DNA of 64,000 nt from Chitinophaga barathri (GCF_003807585.1 NZ_RMBX01000005.1:248001-312000); one strand, 5' to 3'. Positions 28,063-37,050 are shown, counted from the stretch's first letter. The notes: generated by a model from the sequence alone, not told the origin. Translations and numbers: made by a program.

Positions 28063-28500
28063 TTAGGGATTCACTCTTTCAAGTGTGTACAGGTAAGTAT
28101 TGGCGGCGCAGCCGGGACTGAAGGAAAAACTCATATTCCGTTTTCCGGCTACTACCGGGTAAGTAAAACTGGTACTCACCGGTGCGCCGGTGCCCGCCTG
28201 CCTGAAAGTGATCCGGAACGGGTATTTCGGGTCATCCAGCGCATAGCTGCCGTTTTTGCTGACAACGAAAGGCAAAGGGTTTTCTATGGTATATTGAAGA
28301 TCGGTGGTGAACTTTATCCTGAACTGTGTAAAGTCAGTCAGCGTGGTAATATCCACCCCATTCCGCAACGCTTTGATCACGCGCCACTCGCCGGCGATAT
28401 CTTTCGCCTGTTCGGGCACGAGTATTTCCTTTTGTTTGCAGGAGTTGATGACCAGCAATAGTGTTGTCATCAGTAAACATATCGGGAATCTGGATTTCAT
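28063..28500 (-). CDS. DUF5004 (lipocalin-like) lipoprotein
   Basis: A 145 aa lipoprotein, lipidated at about Cys21 (TLLLVINSC, followed by KQKE). The body is a small beta-rich domain starting IAGEWRVIKALRNGVDIT, the lipocalin-like opening G-x-W, with strands through FRIKFTTDLQYTIENPLP and a final NTYLYTLERVNP. This suits the DUF5004 lipocalin-like family. It sits 12 bp after SusD and 23 bp before the DUF4961-like gene. A role in binding a hydrophobic or glycan ligand at the outer membrane is likely but not shown. Confidence 0.77.
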   Translation of the reverse strand: MKSRFPICLLMTTLLLVINSCKQKEILVPEQAKDIAGEWRVIKALRNGVDITTLTDFTQFRIKFTTDLQYTIENPLPFVVSKNGSYALDDPKYPFRITFRQAGTGAPVSTSFTYPVVAGKRNMSFSFSPGCAANTYLYTLERVNP

Positions 28501-28512
28501 GATGTTGTTTTT

Positions 28513-30222
28513 TTACCAGGATGGATTTTGTTTTAACTCGGGCGATTTCGCCGTTTCGCTCTGCGGAATGGCCCACAGGTACATGGCCTCCCGGAAATTG
28601 TGTTTGCGTACGGGAAAGACAGTATAGGTTACGGCGCTGCCGTTTCGCCTGATCTCCATGCCGGTCATTTGTTTGTTTTCCGTTTGCGCGGCGATCTTCC
28701 ATCTCCTTACATCCCAGAAGCGGTGGCCTTCAAAAGCCAGCTCCACCCTTCGTTCCGCACGGATGTTTTCCCGCATCTGTTCTTTTGTAAGCCCGTCGGG
28801 GAGCTCGTAAGGCAGCAGGCCCGCGCGTCTGCGCACCAGTTCCACGGCGTCGTATACTTCCTGTGACGGGCCGGAGTATTCGTTGGTGGCTTCGGCAAAA
28901 TTGAGGAGCACTTCCGCGTAACGCATTAGTGGAAAGCAGCGTTGAGAGCCGTGTATAAAGTTGGCCGCGATGTTTTCGTCGAGCATTTTATTCGTGTAAT
29001 AACCGGTAGGCGTGCCCGCGTGCACCGCATCCTGGCTCACGCCTTTGCCATCGGGGCCGAGATAGATGTTGACCGGTTCTTTCAGCCCGTTATTTTGTAT
29101 CAACGGCATCTGGTCGCGGATCACGGAATAAGCCAGCCGTGGGTCGCGGTCCTTGTACGGGTCAGCCGCATTGTAGCCGGATGTGGGATCGGTGATGGGC
29201 TTACCGTTGGCCATCGTGAATGCATCCACAAATTCCTGGTAAGGAAACCCGCCCTTGGCGCCATTCCGCGACGGCGGCTGCCATGCGCTTTCCAATTCCC
29301 GGTTGCCATCCTGCATTTTGGCCATGATGTATTCAGGATTTACCCGCAGGGTAAATAATTTATAAAAACCATACCCCCGTGCGGTCGTATTGTCTTCGTA
29401 GAGCGAATAAGCGGCAGTGGTCATCACAGCGGTGGCGGCATCGGCGGCCAGTTTCCAGCGCTCCGGCACATTATCTGTATAACCGGTCACCGGGTTCTGC
29501 GGATCGATATTACCACCGTTGAACAACTGGCTGGCGGCATACAGCAATACCCTTGCCTTGAGCGCCATGGCAGCGCCGCCGCTGGCCCGGCCATAATCTT
29601 CCCGTATCCTTTCCAGGGGCAATGAAGCGGCTACGGCATCGCATTCGGAAACGATGTAGTCCACACATTCTTTGTAAGTATTCCGTACCGAAGGAATTTT
29701 GTCTTCTACCTTAAATACGGAATCACCCAGGAGCGGGATACCACCGTAATGTTTCAGCAAAACGGCATAATACCATGCCCTCAGAAAACGTGCTTCCGCG
29801 CTCATCGCATTGCGGATGTGAGAAGGGATCGGCGATCCGGGCAGGTGTTTCAGCAGCTGGTTCACCCGGCGGATGTTCGTGTAAGGCAGGTTCCAGGCAT
29901 CGGCGGTGATGATGGAAGGATTGACGGTGCCCGTGGCGAATTGAATGGAAGTGGTCACCGTGGCCGACTTCTGCGGCTCCGCCTCGTCGCTTGCCGCGTC
30001 CAGGCCGCCGTTGCCAAAGCGGGTGGCGTTTTCGGCAAAACCGATGTCTATGTAAATGTTGGTGAGGAATGCCACCGTGCGGGCACTGTCTGAAAATACG
30101 GTTTCTTCGTTCAGGTTGGTGGTTTCCGTCTGGTCCAGGAAGTTCTTTTTACCACAGGAAAACAGGATAAACATTCCCAGGCACAGGCATGCAGGAGCAG
30201 CGAACGTGAATTTCTTTGTCAT
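28513..30222 (-). CDS. SusD/RagB-family surface lipoprotein, first gene of the second PUL
   Basis: A 569 aa SusD-like lipoprotein with its acylated cysteine at about residue 23 (GMFILFSC, then GKKNFLDQTET). The conserved core includes EARFLRAWYYAVLLKHYGGI and ERRVELAFEGHRFWDVRRWK, ending SPELKQNPSW. It is unusual that a SusD opens the operon: the nearest upstream gene is a GH92 stop 629 bp away and no SusC precedes it. Its divergent SusC partner is probably the one at 23970, three genes downstream. Repeat arrays in the upstream region are candidates for its control. Confidence 0.94.
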   Translation of the reverse strand: MTKKFTFAAPACLCLGMFILFSCGKKNFLDQTETTNLNEETVFSDSARTVAFLTNIYIDIGFAENATRFGNGGLDAASDEAEPQKSATVTTSIQFATGTVNPSIITADAWNLPYTNIRRVNQLLKHLPGSPIPSHIRNAMSAEARFLRAWYYAVLLKHYGGIPLLGDSVFKVEDKIPSVRNTYKECVDYIVSECDAVAASLPLERIREDYGRASGGAAMALKARVLLYAASQLFNGGNIDPQNPVTGYTDNVPERWKLAADAATAVMTTAAYSLYEDNTTARGYGFYKLFTLRVNPEYIMAKMQDGNRELESAWQPPSRNGAKGGFPYQEFVDAFTMANGKPITDPTSGYNAADPYKDRDPRLAYSVIRDQMPLIQNNGLKEPVNIYLGPDGKGVSQDAVHAGTPTGYYTNKMLDENIAANFIHGSQRCFPLMRYAEVLLNFAEATNEYSGPSQEVYDAVELVRRRAGLLPYELPDGLTKEQMRENIRAERRVELAFEGHRFWDVRRWKIAAQTENKQMTGMEIRRNGSAVTYTVFPVRKHNFREAMYLWAIPQSETAKSPELKQNPSW

Positions 30223-30461
30223 AACGTTAATACGTGGAAGCGTCCAGCTTTTGGTGATAAAATTTGCTAAGAAGGCATGACGGCGCCCGTTCGTAAAAGC
30301 TGCCTTTTACAGTATTGTAGCCGTAACGCGATTTTTCTGATCAGTTACTCATTGTCCCTATTAGTAATGACACTTTAAGAAAACGATACCGCCATCCCTT
30401 CTTTAATTTTTTATTGAATTCCAGCAATGTCCCGGTTGAGATCTTCTCGCAACCTGCCATT

Positions 30462-30510
30462 CGGCGGTCGGGTTCCTGATAGAATATTAACCGGATCAAC
30501 TCCGGATCAA
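30462..30510. repeat. Dispersed 49-bp repeat, copy 1
   Basis: Matches 46090-46138 at about 43 of 49 positions, including 20 identical bases (ATATTAACCGGATCAACTCC) followed by GATCAA after one mismatch. On the minus strand it reads as tandem TTGATCCGG half-sites 11 bp apart. Lies about 240-290 bp upstream of the SusD start at 30222. Confidence 0.85.
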
Positions 30511-30582
30511 ATCTTGTCTCATTTTGCCATTAGGCTGTAAAAAGGCCATTCTTCGACCCACTTTATGTAACCTTTATGTTGA
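30493..30582. repeat. Degenerate 11-bp-phased direct repeats
   Basis: GGATCAACTCC (30493-30503) is followed at exactly 11 bp by GGATCAAATCT (30504-30514). Further on, CTTTATGTAAC (30561-30571) is followed at exactly 11 bp by CTTTATGTTGA (30572-30582). The units between are degraded. The period equals about one DNA helical turn. Confidence 0.6.
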
Positions 30583-30620
30583 AGTAGGCCCAAAGTGGCC
30601 ATAGTACTGCCTTACGGTAG

Positions 30621-30741
30621 GGATAAAGCATAGATGTCCCATATATAAGGCATATATATCCCATAGATAAGGCATATCTATAAGATATGCCTTATCTATG
30701 CTTCAAGTATGCTTTAATAATGCTTCGATAATGGGATATCA
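30621..30741. repeat. 121-bp inverted array of 11-bp repeats
   Basis: Eleven consecutive 11-bp steps. On the plus strand from 30687: ATGCCTTATCT, ATGCTTCAAGT, ATGCTTTAATA, ATGCTTCGATA, ATGGGATATCA. On the minus strand outward from 30675: ATGCCTTATCT, ATGGGATATAT, ATGCCTTATAT, ATGGGACATCT, ATGCTTTATCC. The two arms diverge from an 11-bp AT-rich centre (30676-30686). The middle forms a perfect inverted repeat of 18 bp with a 3-nt gap (30662-30700). Confidence 0.85.
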
Positions 30742-30851
30742 TAACGATACTTTAGCCCTGCGGCTACGTAAAGGTTATTGTATGGTAAAGGGGTAATAGG
30801 CAAAACACTATCATACGGGCACCTTCCAGGGAGGCTAAGCGGGTATAGACA

Positions 30852-33164
30852 TTACTGAATCCCCCAACGCCGGTTCGGCTCCCTGCCCATTTCCAATACC
30901 AGCGTACCTCCGGCAGCGATATCCGCGTGATCGAGGTGACAGTAGGTATAGGGCTTCCCGTTCAGCCAGGCGCGCTGGATGTAACGGTTGGCGGGGGAAT
31001 TGTTGCGGGTGCTGATGGTGAACTTTTTGCCTTTGGCATAGGCCGGGTCCAGGGCGAGGGCAACGGTATCGAATACCGGGCTGGTGATCTCGTAGCGGGT
31101 ACTGCCGGGGCATACCGGGTGCAGGCCGCTGGCGGCGAGCACATACCAGGCGGACATCTGCCCTACATCCTCATTGCCCACCAGTCCTTCCACGGAATTA
31201 TGATACGCGCGCGCGCAGATCTCCCGCGTCCATTTCTGCGTCAGCCAGGGTGCGCCCAGGCGGTTGAACAGGAAAGGAACGTGGTGAACAGGCTCGTTTG
31301 CATGATTGTAATAATCGTTCCACATCATGTTTTCCGGCACCTTATCGAAAAAAGCGGTCAGGTCGGCGAGTACCTTTTCTTTTCCACCCATGAGGGCCGT
31401 CATGCCGGGTACGTCCTGGGGTACAAACCAGCCTTGCTGGTAGGGGCTGCTTTCGATAGTGCCGTAACCTTGCCGCATACGGCCGTCTTCGGGCCAGGGT
31501 TGCCAGCTGCCGTCTTCATTGCGCGGGCGAAACCAGGCTTTGCCCGGATCAAACACATTACGGTAATTGCCGCCCCGCGCGGTATACGTTTTTTCATCTT
31601 CCCCCTTGCCCAGTGCGCCGGCCAGCCTGCCCAGGCACCAGTCGAAATAAGCATATTCCAGCGTGAGCGATACGCTCAGCCCGCCGGCAGAATATCCTTT
31701 GCCGCCGTTGCCAAACTTCTCTACAGAATTTTTAGCATAGGTATAGGCCTTTTCTACCTCAAAGCCACGTATCCCTTTGGCCCAGGCATCTGCAATAACC
31801 GATACGGCGGGGTTGCCGATCATGCAGCCGCTGTAGGCATTCAGAAATTCCCAGCGTTCGAGGTAATGGTTGCCGGTTTCATCCGCCAGCGTCACCAGCG
31901 AATTCACCATGTCATTTACCACAGCAGGGTTGATAATGGTCTGCAAAGGCATCTGGCTGCGGAATACATCCCAGCCGCTGAAGATGGTACGTTTGCTGAA
32001 GTTTTTCGCAGTGTGCGGTTTGCCATCGCCTCCCGGATACTTTCCGTCCACATCGGAAAAATTGCGCGGGTCTATCATGGTATGGTACAGTGCAGTGTAG
32101 AATACCGTCTTTTCTTCTTCGGTCCCGCCGGTGACGGCTATTTTCCCCAGTGCCTTATTCCACAGGTCCGTGGCCTGCCGCCTCACCGCTTCAAAATCCC
32201 AGTCTTTTATTTCCTGTTCCAGGTTGGCTTTCGCTCCATCGATGCTTACAAAGGAAATGCCTGCTTTCATCAGTACCTGCTCCTGGTCCGTGGTGGTGAA
32301 CTCTGTATAAAAACCGAGGTGTTTGCCGGCCTTTTCTTTTACACCGGGCAACACGGCCGCTTTGCTTACCTGTTGCCGGTAACGGGCGCTTTCAATGTCT
32401 TCGCGTTTACGTGTCCATCCGTCCGGGATGTCCGCGCTCCAGACGCCATATTTCGAAAGCGGCTTGCTGAACTGCGCGTAGAAATACACCGTGTAATTGC
32501 CTTTCCCGTCTCCATTGCCCCAGCCGCCGCCGTCCGGCGTGCATTGCATGTACCCGGCAATAGTATAGTCATCTATTACTTTTACTTCCTGCCAGGTGGA
32601 CGTACCGCCTACCCTCCGCGCAAGATCGATCTGTATGCGGGACTGCTGGTGCGCGGGAAAGGTAAACCGCATCATCCCGCTATGGGGAGCCGCCGCCATC
32701 TCCGCCCTGATGTTATGTTCGGTAAGCTGTACGGTATAATAACCCGCGGCCGTTTTTTCATCCTGTTTTGAGTAAGATGAACGGTAACCTTCTTCCGGAT
32801 GTTGCTGGCTGCCGGCGGCGGTCTGCAAAGGACCGGTGGCGGGCATGACGAGAAAATTACCGAGATCGCCGTACCAGCCGATGCCGCTCATTTGTGTAAA
32901 AGCAAAACCTTCTATGGTTTTGTGCTCATAACTATACCCGGAGCCATTGTCGCCACCGGTGATGGTATTCGGGCTGAGCTGTACCATTCCGAAAGGCGTG
33001 GCCGCGCCGGGAAAGGTTTTGCCAAGACCGTGATAAATACCGGCGGCGCCTTCACTGGTACTTGCGCCGATAAAAGGGTTGACGTAGGAGGCCGGGCCCT
33101 GTGCCATTACTGTAGCGGGTAAGAAAAGGGCGGCGGCGAGGAATATCGTGATATTGGTTTTCAC
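30852..33164 (-). CDS. GH92 alpha-mannosidase (exported)
   Basis: A 770 aa glycosidase that should remove alpha-linked mannose from mannan or N-glycans in the periplasm by the calcium-dependent inverting mechanism of GH92. Signal peptide about residues 1-21 (ending TVMAQ). Family landmarks: SYVNPFIGASTSEG at the start, GYSYEHKTIEGFAFTQMSG, SGWDVFRSQMPLQ, NEPVHHVPFLFNRLG and GLVGNEDVGQMSAWYVL (about 657-673). The GTG at 33164 directly precedes the signal peptide; the longer frame from 33188 starts with TTG and overlaps the SGNH gene. It is the last gene of the sigma-controlled mannoside operon, 4 bp after the SGNH stop. Confidence 0.94.
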   Translation of the reverse strand: MKTNITIFLAAALFLPATVMAQGPASYVNPFIGASTSEGAAGIYHGLGKTFPGAATPFGMVQLSPNTITGGDNGSGYSYEHKTIEGFAFTQMSGIGWYGDLGNFLVMPATGPLQTAAGSQQHPEEGYRSSYSKQDEKTAAGYYTVQLTEHNIRAEMAAAPHSGMMRFTFPAHQQSRIQIDLARRVGGTSTWQEVKVIDDYTIAGYMQCTPDGGGWGNGDGKGNYTVYFYAQFSKPLSKYGVWSADIPDGWTRKREDIESARYRQQVSKAAVLPGVKEKAGKHLGFYTEFTTTDQEQVLMKAGISFVSIDGAKANLEQEIKDWDFEAVRRQATDLWNKALGKIAVTGGTEEEKTVFYTALYHTMIDPRNFSDVDGKYPGGDGKPHTAKNFSKRTIFSGWDVFRSQMPLQTIINPAVVNDMVNSLVTLADETGNHYLERWEFLNAYSGCMIGNPAVSVIADAWAKGIRGFEVEKAYTYAKNSVEKFGNGGKGYSAGGLSVSLTLEYAYFDWCLGRLAGALGKGEDEKTYTARGGNYRNVFDPGKAWFRPRNEDGSWQPWPEDGRMRQGYGTIESSPYQQGWFVPQDVPGMTALMGGKEKVLADLTAFFDKVPENMMWNDYYNHANEPVHHVPFLFNRLGAPWLTQKWTREICARAYHNSVEGLVGNEDVGQMSAWYVLAASGLHPVCPGSTRYEITSPVFDTVALALDPAYAKGKKFTISTRNNSPANRYIQRAWLNGKPYTYCHLDHADIAAGGTLVLEMGREPNRRWGIQ

Positions 33165-33168
33165 ATCA

Positions 33169-34542
33169 TTAGATTTTAACGATCTCAATTTTATGCGGAA
33201 CGGGTTTGTTCATGGAATAGATCAGGTTCACGATCGTATCGATCTCCCGCAGCCAGATGTTGCGTAACTCTTTATACATGGCCGTTTCGTAATTCTCTTC
33301 GTGGTAACGCAGCATACCGTCTGTTTTGGCGTATTTGCGGATAGTGTCCAGTGCCGCGGCATTGTCGTGCATCCGTAAGTTCTTTTTGTCGAAGAAATTG
33401 CCCTGAACCCAGTAATACCGGCGCAGGCGTGCTTCCACTTCGGCACGGCGCAGATTGAGTTGCATGATGGACGTTGCCTGTTTGTACTGCGGCGTTTCCA
33501 GCGTGGCGAGATTGATGCCTTCGGCCAATGCCGATGCGGGCCATTTGCCCATGGCTTGCCCGTCTATGCGCAAGGTATAATCCCCGGCTTGTAAACCGGC
33601 TACCTGCAACATTTCACGGTTAAAGTCATCTGTAAAGGGTATCCATTTCAAAGCATCGGCTTGTTTCTGGTTATTGCCCCACATACGCGCCACTGTATCT
33701 ACCGGGAAAGGCAATGATCCGGCGAGGTAACTAAAGCTGACTTTGTTCGCCGAGGTAGAAAGATTACTGATGTTACAATTCACCGCCTGCTGCAATTTGC
33801 CTGAGCCTGCGTTGATACGGATATCGGCCACCGGCTTGCCGTTTAGCCCCTGGCTCTTCAGGAACAGCGAAGCCATGACGAGATGCCCCGCATTACCGGG
33901 GTGAACCCTGTCCGGACCGATCGCCGTAAAGGCCGAATCATTTTGCTGGAAGCGGGTGTTCAGTTCCGTCATGGGGCGGAACAGGTCCGCGAAAGCCCAG
34001 TTATTCCTACGCGCGGCTTCTTCCTGGAATTTCACCACTTCCAGCATGGCCTTGTGTTTGCCATGAAATACGTTGCCGCCGATCTTTGCGGTTTCGTCGT
34101 ATGGAGGAGAGGACATCAATATCTTCCGGATATTGGGCAATTGCAGCAGCCGTTGTTCTATCTGCTGGTAACTACGGCGGGAGGCTTCGATACGCTCCGC
34201 TGCGGTCTTGTCCGCATTATCCCAGTTAAACTCAAAATAACCCGTATCGTTCATCCCAAAGGTCAGGATCATTACGTTCGGTTTCTTGGCGAGGATGTCG
34301 TAGTCCAGGCGCCTGTAGATGTCGGAGGCTTTGTCGCCGCCGATGCCGCCATTCATGATCACCAGCTTCCTGCCGGGGAAATGGGTCATGTAATAAAGAT
34401 AAATGTAGGACACGTAAGCACCGGCTTCAGTGATACTGTTGCCAACGAAGATCACGCGGTCATTTTGTTGAAAAGGTTTTACCTGGGCCTGCCCTGACAG
34501 CCATAAACAGGCCAGTGCGGCGGAAAACAATAGTTTTTTCAT
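33169..34542 (-). CDS. SGNH/GDSL-family hydrolase (exported)
   Basis: A 457 aa exported esterase-like enzyme, signal peptide about residues 1-20. All SGNH blocks are present: Ser36 in FVGNSITEA, the glycine in NGGIGGD (about 64-70), Asn98 in FGMNDTGYF, and the Asp211/His214 pair in PDRVHPGNAGH. The C-terminal 200 residues are an additional region (NIRINAGSGKL-like beta part, then helices with NLRRAEVEARLRRYY) seen in larger Bacteroidetes SGNH proteins. Within a mannoside PUL it probably removes acetyl groups or other esters from the glycan so the mannosidases can act. The exact ester is unknown. Neighbours lie 8 bp and 4 bp away. Confidence 0.88.
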   Translation of the reverse strand: MKKLLFSAALACLWLSGQAQVKPFQQNDRVIFVGNSITEAGAYVSYIYLYYMTHFPGRKLVIMNGGIGGDKASDIYRRLDYDILAKKPNVMILTFGMNDTGYFEFNWDNADKTAAERIEASRRSYQQIEQRLLQLPNIRKILMSSPPYDETAKIGGNVFHGKHKAMLEVVKFQEEAARRNNWAFADLFRPMTELNTRFQQNDSAFTAIGPDRVHPGNAGHLVMASLFLKSQGLNGKPVADIRINAGSGKLQQAVNCNISNLSTSANKVSFSYLAGSLPFPVDTVARMWGNNQKQADALKWIPFTDDFNREMLQVAGLQAGDYTLRIDGQAMGKWPASALAEGINLATLETPQYKQATSIMQLNLRRAEVEARLRRYYWVQGNFFDKKNLRMHDNAAALDTIRKYAKTDGMLRYHEENYETAMYKELRNIWLREIDTIVNLIYSMNKPVPHKIEIVKI

Positions 34543-34550
34543 ATTGTGGT

Positions 34551-37043
34551 TTAATGATTGACAATTACATTTTTCAGGCGGATGGTCCGGATGCCGAAAC
34601 GGGGCATGGATAACCGGATGACCGTTTCCCCCGCAGCTTCCCTGGTTTGCAGGGTTCGTAAAGCCTGCCCGTTCAACTGTTCCAGGATGGCCTGTGTGGC
34701 CTTTCCGTTGAATGAGAACTCCTGCTCCCGGCTGTCACCCGCGGCATTGTATATCCTGATGAGGAGATCGTTCCCATCCATCAGCATCGCGGGTACCTGC
34801 AAGCGTTTATCCTGCAACGTAAGCAGGGAAAATTCCTTTCCGCCGTTTGCGGGCATTACCAGCAGCGGTTCACACCAGCGTGTTTCTTCTTCGCTGATGC
34901 CACCCTCGTCCCAGCTGTTATTATGCGGTACAATGGCATAATTCACTTCAGTAGGCCCGGTGACGTCATAATTACGTCCCCAGAGCCCACGGCCTATATA
35001 TTGCAGCGTGAAACCCAGGGGATAATTTTTTCCATGTACATAACTGGTGGTGTGATCGGTAAACAGGGCCATGCCTTTATCCCCGCCTCTCACATCCGCC
35101 CAGTGAAGGATCACGTTATTTTTAATGCTGTCCCAGCTGCTGAAAAATGTATTCTCCAGGCGGCTTTCAGTTACGTCATACGGGGCGTCTTTGCTCAGTT
35201 GCTGCTGTGGCAGATTGAGCGGGAACAGTACCTGCAACTTAAAACTGTCGTTGTAAAATGCTTTGCGATAGGTTTCCGCCCTGTAGTGGTCCGCCTGTGA
35301 ATAAGCCCCGATACCGGGATTGCCCTGCCAATCGATCTTTACCCGCATACCGATCCTGCGCTGCTCGCCGGTAAGCGAGATCATCTGCGTAAAAGGATGC
35401 CCCGCGATAAACCCTTTGATCTCCACCGTAAAGCCAGCCTTACCATCTTCCGTTACACGCACGGCAGCCGCGGTATCCATGCTTGAGCGCCAGGCCGATT
35501 CATTATAAAAATATCCCCTCAATTCATTGAAGCCACGGGCATTTTTTGTGTCCACCATTTCTTTCCGCCCGAGTTTTTTGGCAATGAGACTGGTGATCAC
35601 ACCGCCCCTGGCTGGATCTATTTCCAGCTGGTACAAGTCTGTTTCTATGCGGTAGCGGCCATTACGCAAATGCGCGGCAGATTTCGCAGCCGGTCCGCCC
35701 GCCGCTTCCCGCAAACGGTAAATACTGAATCCCATCGCGGGTACGCGGGCTTTGAAGTGGATCGTGCCATCCGCCCGCCGGGATACTATCACCTGTTTCC
35801 CCTTGTTATCTGTTACTTTCAGCCATCCCTCTTTTTTGTATGGCAACGTCACCCACTCTTCGCGGTCAAGCGCAGTGGTGTTCACTACCCGTACATATTC
35901 GCTTCCGTTGCCGCTCTGATGCAGGATGCTGTCGCTCACTGCCAGTGTCATATCTGTCCAGCGTTTTACTTTGTCTATCCAGGTATCGCCTTTACGCCCG
36001 TTGTAGGGAACGATCCAGCAGTCGTGATGCTGCGCCAGCAGCAACGATTTCCATGCCGTGTCCAGCGCCTGCCGCGGCCAGGGCCGTTGGTCGTACAGGG
36101 CACTGATAGCCGCATACTTTTCCGCCGCCGCGAGTTTGTTCTCCGCGCTTCTTACCTGTTGCGCAATCTGCTGCAACACCTGCGCGCCCCATACAAGGCT
36201 TACATTAATATCTTCCTGGCTCAGCTTCCACGGCTCTGCATTTTGTTTATCCGCGACGTTGCCGATGTAATTGCGCCATGTTTCATACCGCGCTTTTTGT
36301 TTTAACCAAGGGCCGTTACGCCAGCCCGCATCCTGGAGGCACATCCCCACAGGGTGCTTGATACCGGCCGCCAGTGCGGACCGGATGTATTCCCTGCCGT
36401 TGTTCCAGGCGGTGGTTTGCCAGGTGGAATTCGGCAGCAGTGCTTCGGAACTGTATCGCGGCACGGTCAGCACCTGGCTGCCATCCGGTCCCTGCCATTG
36501 CACCAGTTCTCCGCCAAAGGCTCTTGTATAGCCACCCCAGCAGGTATTGGGATTTTTCAGGGACGCGTATTTGAAGCCGAATGACAACAACACCTGCGGT
36601 AATGCACTCGTAAAACAAGGCTCTTCACTCGAATAGGTTGTAAACACCGCGCCCGGAAAATGTTCCTTTACTTTCTGTATGCCGTAGCTGAGCTGCCGTA
36701 TCATGCTTTCGCCGGAGCCGGTATACAGGTAACTTTGGCCATAAGCCGGGTTCACATACTCGATGCGGCCGGCATCCGACTGGTCGGCAAATAGTTTTTT
36801 GAAAACGGCATAGGCTTCCGGCTCCCGTACCCTCACGGCGTCCCAGGTTTCCGGTTCTATCTCAAGGTTAATTTTCCAGTAAGGGTTTGACTGCAACTGG
36901 CTGGTCATAAATTGGGTGTACCATACGGGATAATGCCCGTATACGCCGCCGTGGTAGCCGTCGATAAAGTAATGCTCCTGAGCAAAAGATCCCTGTGCCG
37001 CAACGGTGAGCAACACCGCCAGGCAAATACATTTCAGTTTCAT
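34551..37043 (-). CDS. GH38-like alpha-mannosidase, divergent (exported)
   Basis: An 830 aa exported protein (signal peptide about residues 1-21, ending GSFAQ). AQHHDCWIVPYNGRKGDTWID (QHHD at about 338-341) matches the GH38 QHHD block that supplies a zinc ligand, and the C-terminal beta region (YRIETDLYQLEIDPARGGVI) matches the GH38 C-terminal domain. The N-terminal block is YFIDGYHGGVYGHYPVWY rather than the classic HxHxDxGW, and the usual DPFGHS nucleophile block is not evident (NPNTCWGGYTRAFGG is found instead). It may be a distinct GH38 subfamily. Context with GH92, SusC/SusD and an ECF pair supports alpha-mannoside degradation. Confidence 0.8.
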   Translation of the reverse strand: MKLKCICLAVLLTVAAQGSFAQEHYFIDGYHGGVYGHYPVWYTQFMTSQLQSNPYWKINLEIEPETWDAVRVREPEAYAVFKKLFADQSDAGRIEYVNPAYGQSYLYTGSGESMIRQLSYGIQKVKEHFPGAVFTTYSSEEPCFTSALPQVLLSFGFKYASLKNPNTCWGGYTRAFGGELVQWQGPDGSQVLTVPRYSSEALLPNSTWQTTAWNNGREYIRSALAAGIKHPVGMCLQDAGWRNGPWLKQKARYETWRNYIGNVADKQNAEPWKLSQEDINVSLVWGAQVLQQIAQQVRSAENKLAAAEKYAAISALYDQRPWPRQALDTAWKSLLLAQHHDCWIVPYNGRKGDTWIDKVKRWTDMTLAVSDSILHQSGNGSEYVRVVNTTALDREEWVTLPYKKEGWLKVTDNKGKQVIVSRRADGTIHFKARVPAMGFSIYRLREAAGGPAAKSAAHLRNGRYRIETDLYQLEIDPARGGVITSLIAKKLGRKEMVDTKNARGFNELRGYFYNESAWRSSMDTAAAVRVTEDGKAGFTVEIKGFIAGHPFTQMISLTGEQRRIGMRVKIDWQGNPGIGAYSQADHYRAETYRKAFYNDSFKLQVLFPLNLPQQQLSKDAPYDVTESRLENTFFSSWDSIKNNVILHWADVRGGDKGMALFTDHTTSYVHGKNYPLGFTLQYIGRGLWGRNYDVTGPTEVNYAIVPHNNSWDEGGISEEETRWCEPLLVMPANGGKEFSLLTLQDKRLQVPAMLMDGNDLLIRIYNAAGDSREQEFSFNGKATQAILEQLNGQALRTLQTREAAGETVIRLSMPRFGIRTIRLKNVIVNH

Positions 37044-37050
37044 GCTGTTG

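Larger units (their letters stand above)
30223..30851. other. 629-bp intergenic region upstream of the second PUL
   Basis: No convincing gene is seen on either strand. The part nearest the SusD start (30223-30461) shows nothing I can name and no clear -7/-33 pair. Further upstream are a 49-bp block that recurs at 46090-46138, then 11-bp-phased repeats, then a 121-bp inverted array. The GH92 stop lies at the far end; no separate terminator is clear unless the 18-bp inverted repeat at the array centre serves as one. Confidence 0.7.

Noticed and set aside
30621..30741. The phased repeats considered as a CRISPR array
   Set aside because: Units are 11 bp with no unique spacers between them and there are no cas genes, so it is not CRISPR.
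30927..32771. A 614-codon open frame on the plus strand
   Set aside because: It lies entirely opposite the GH92 gene, has no recognisable domain, and arises from the GC-rich codon use of the true gene on the minus strand.
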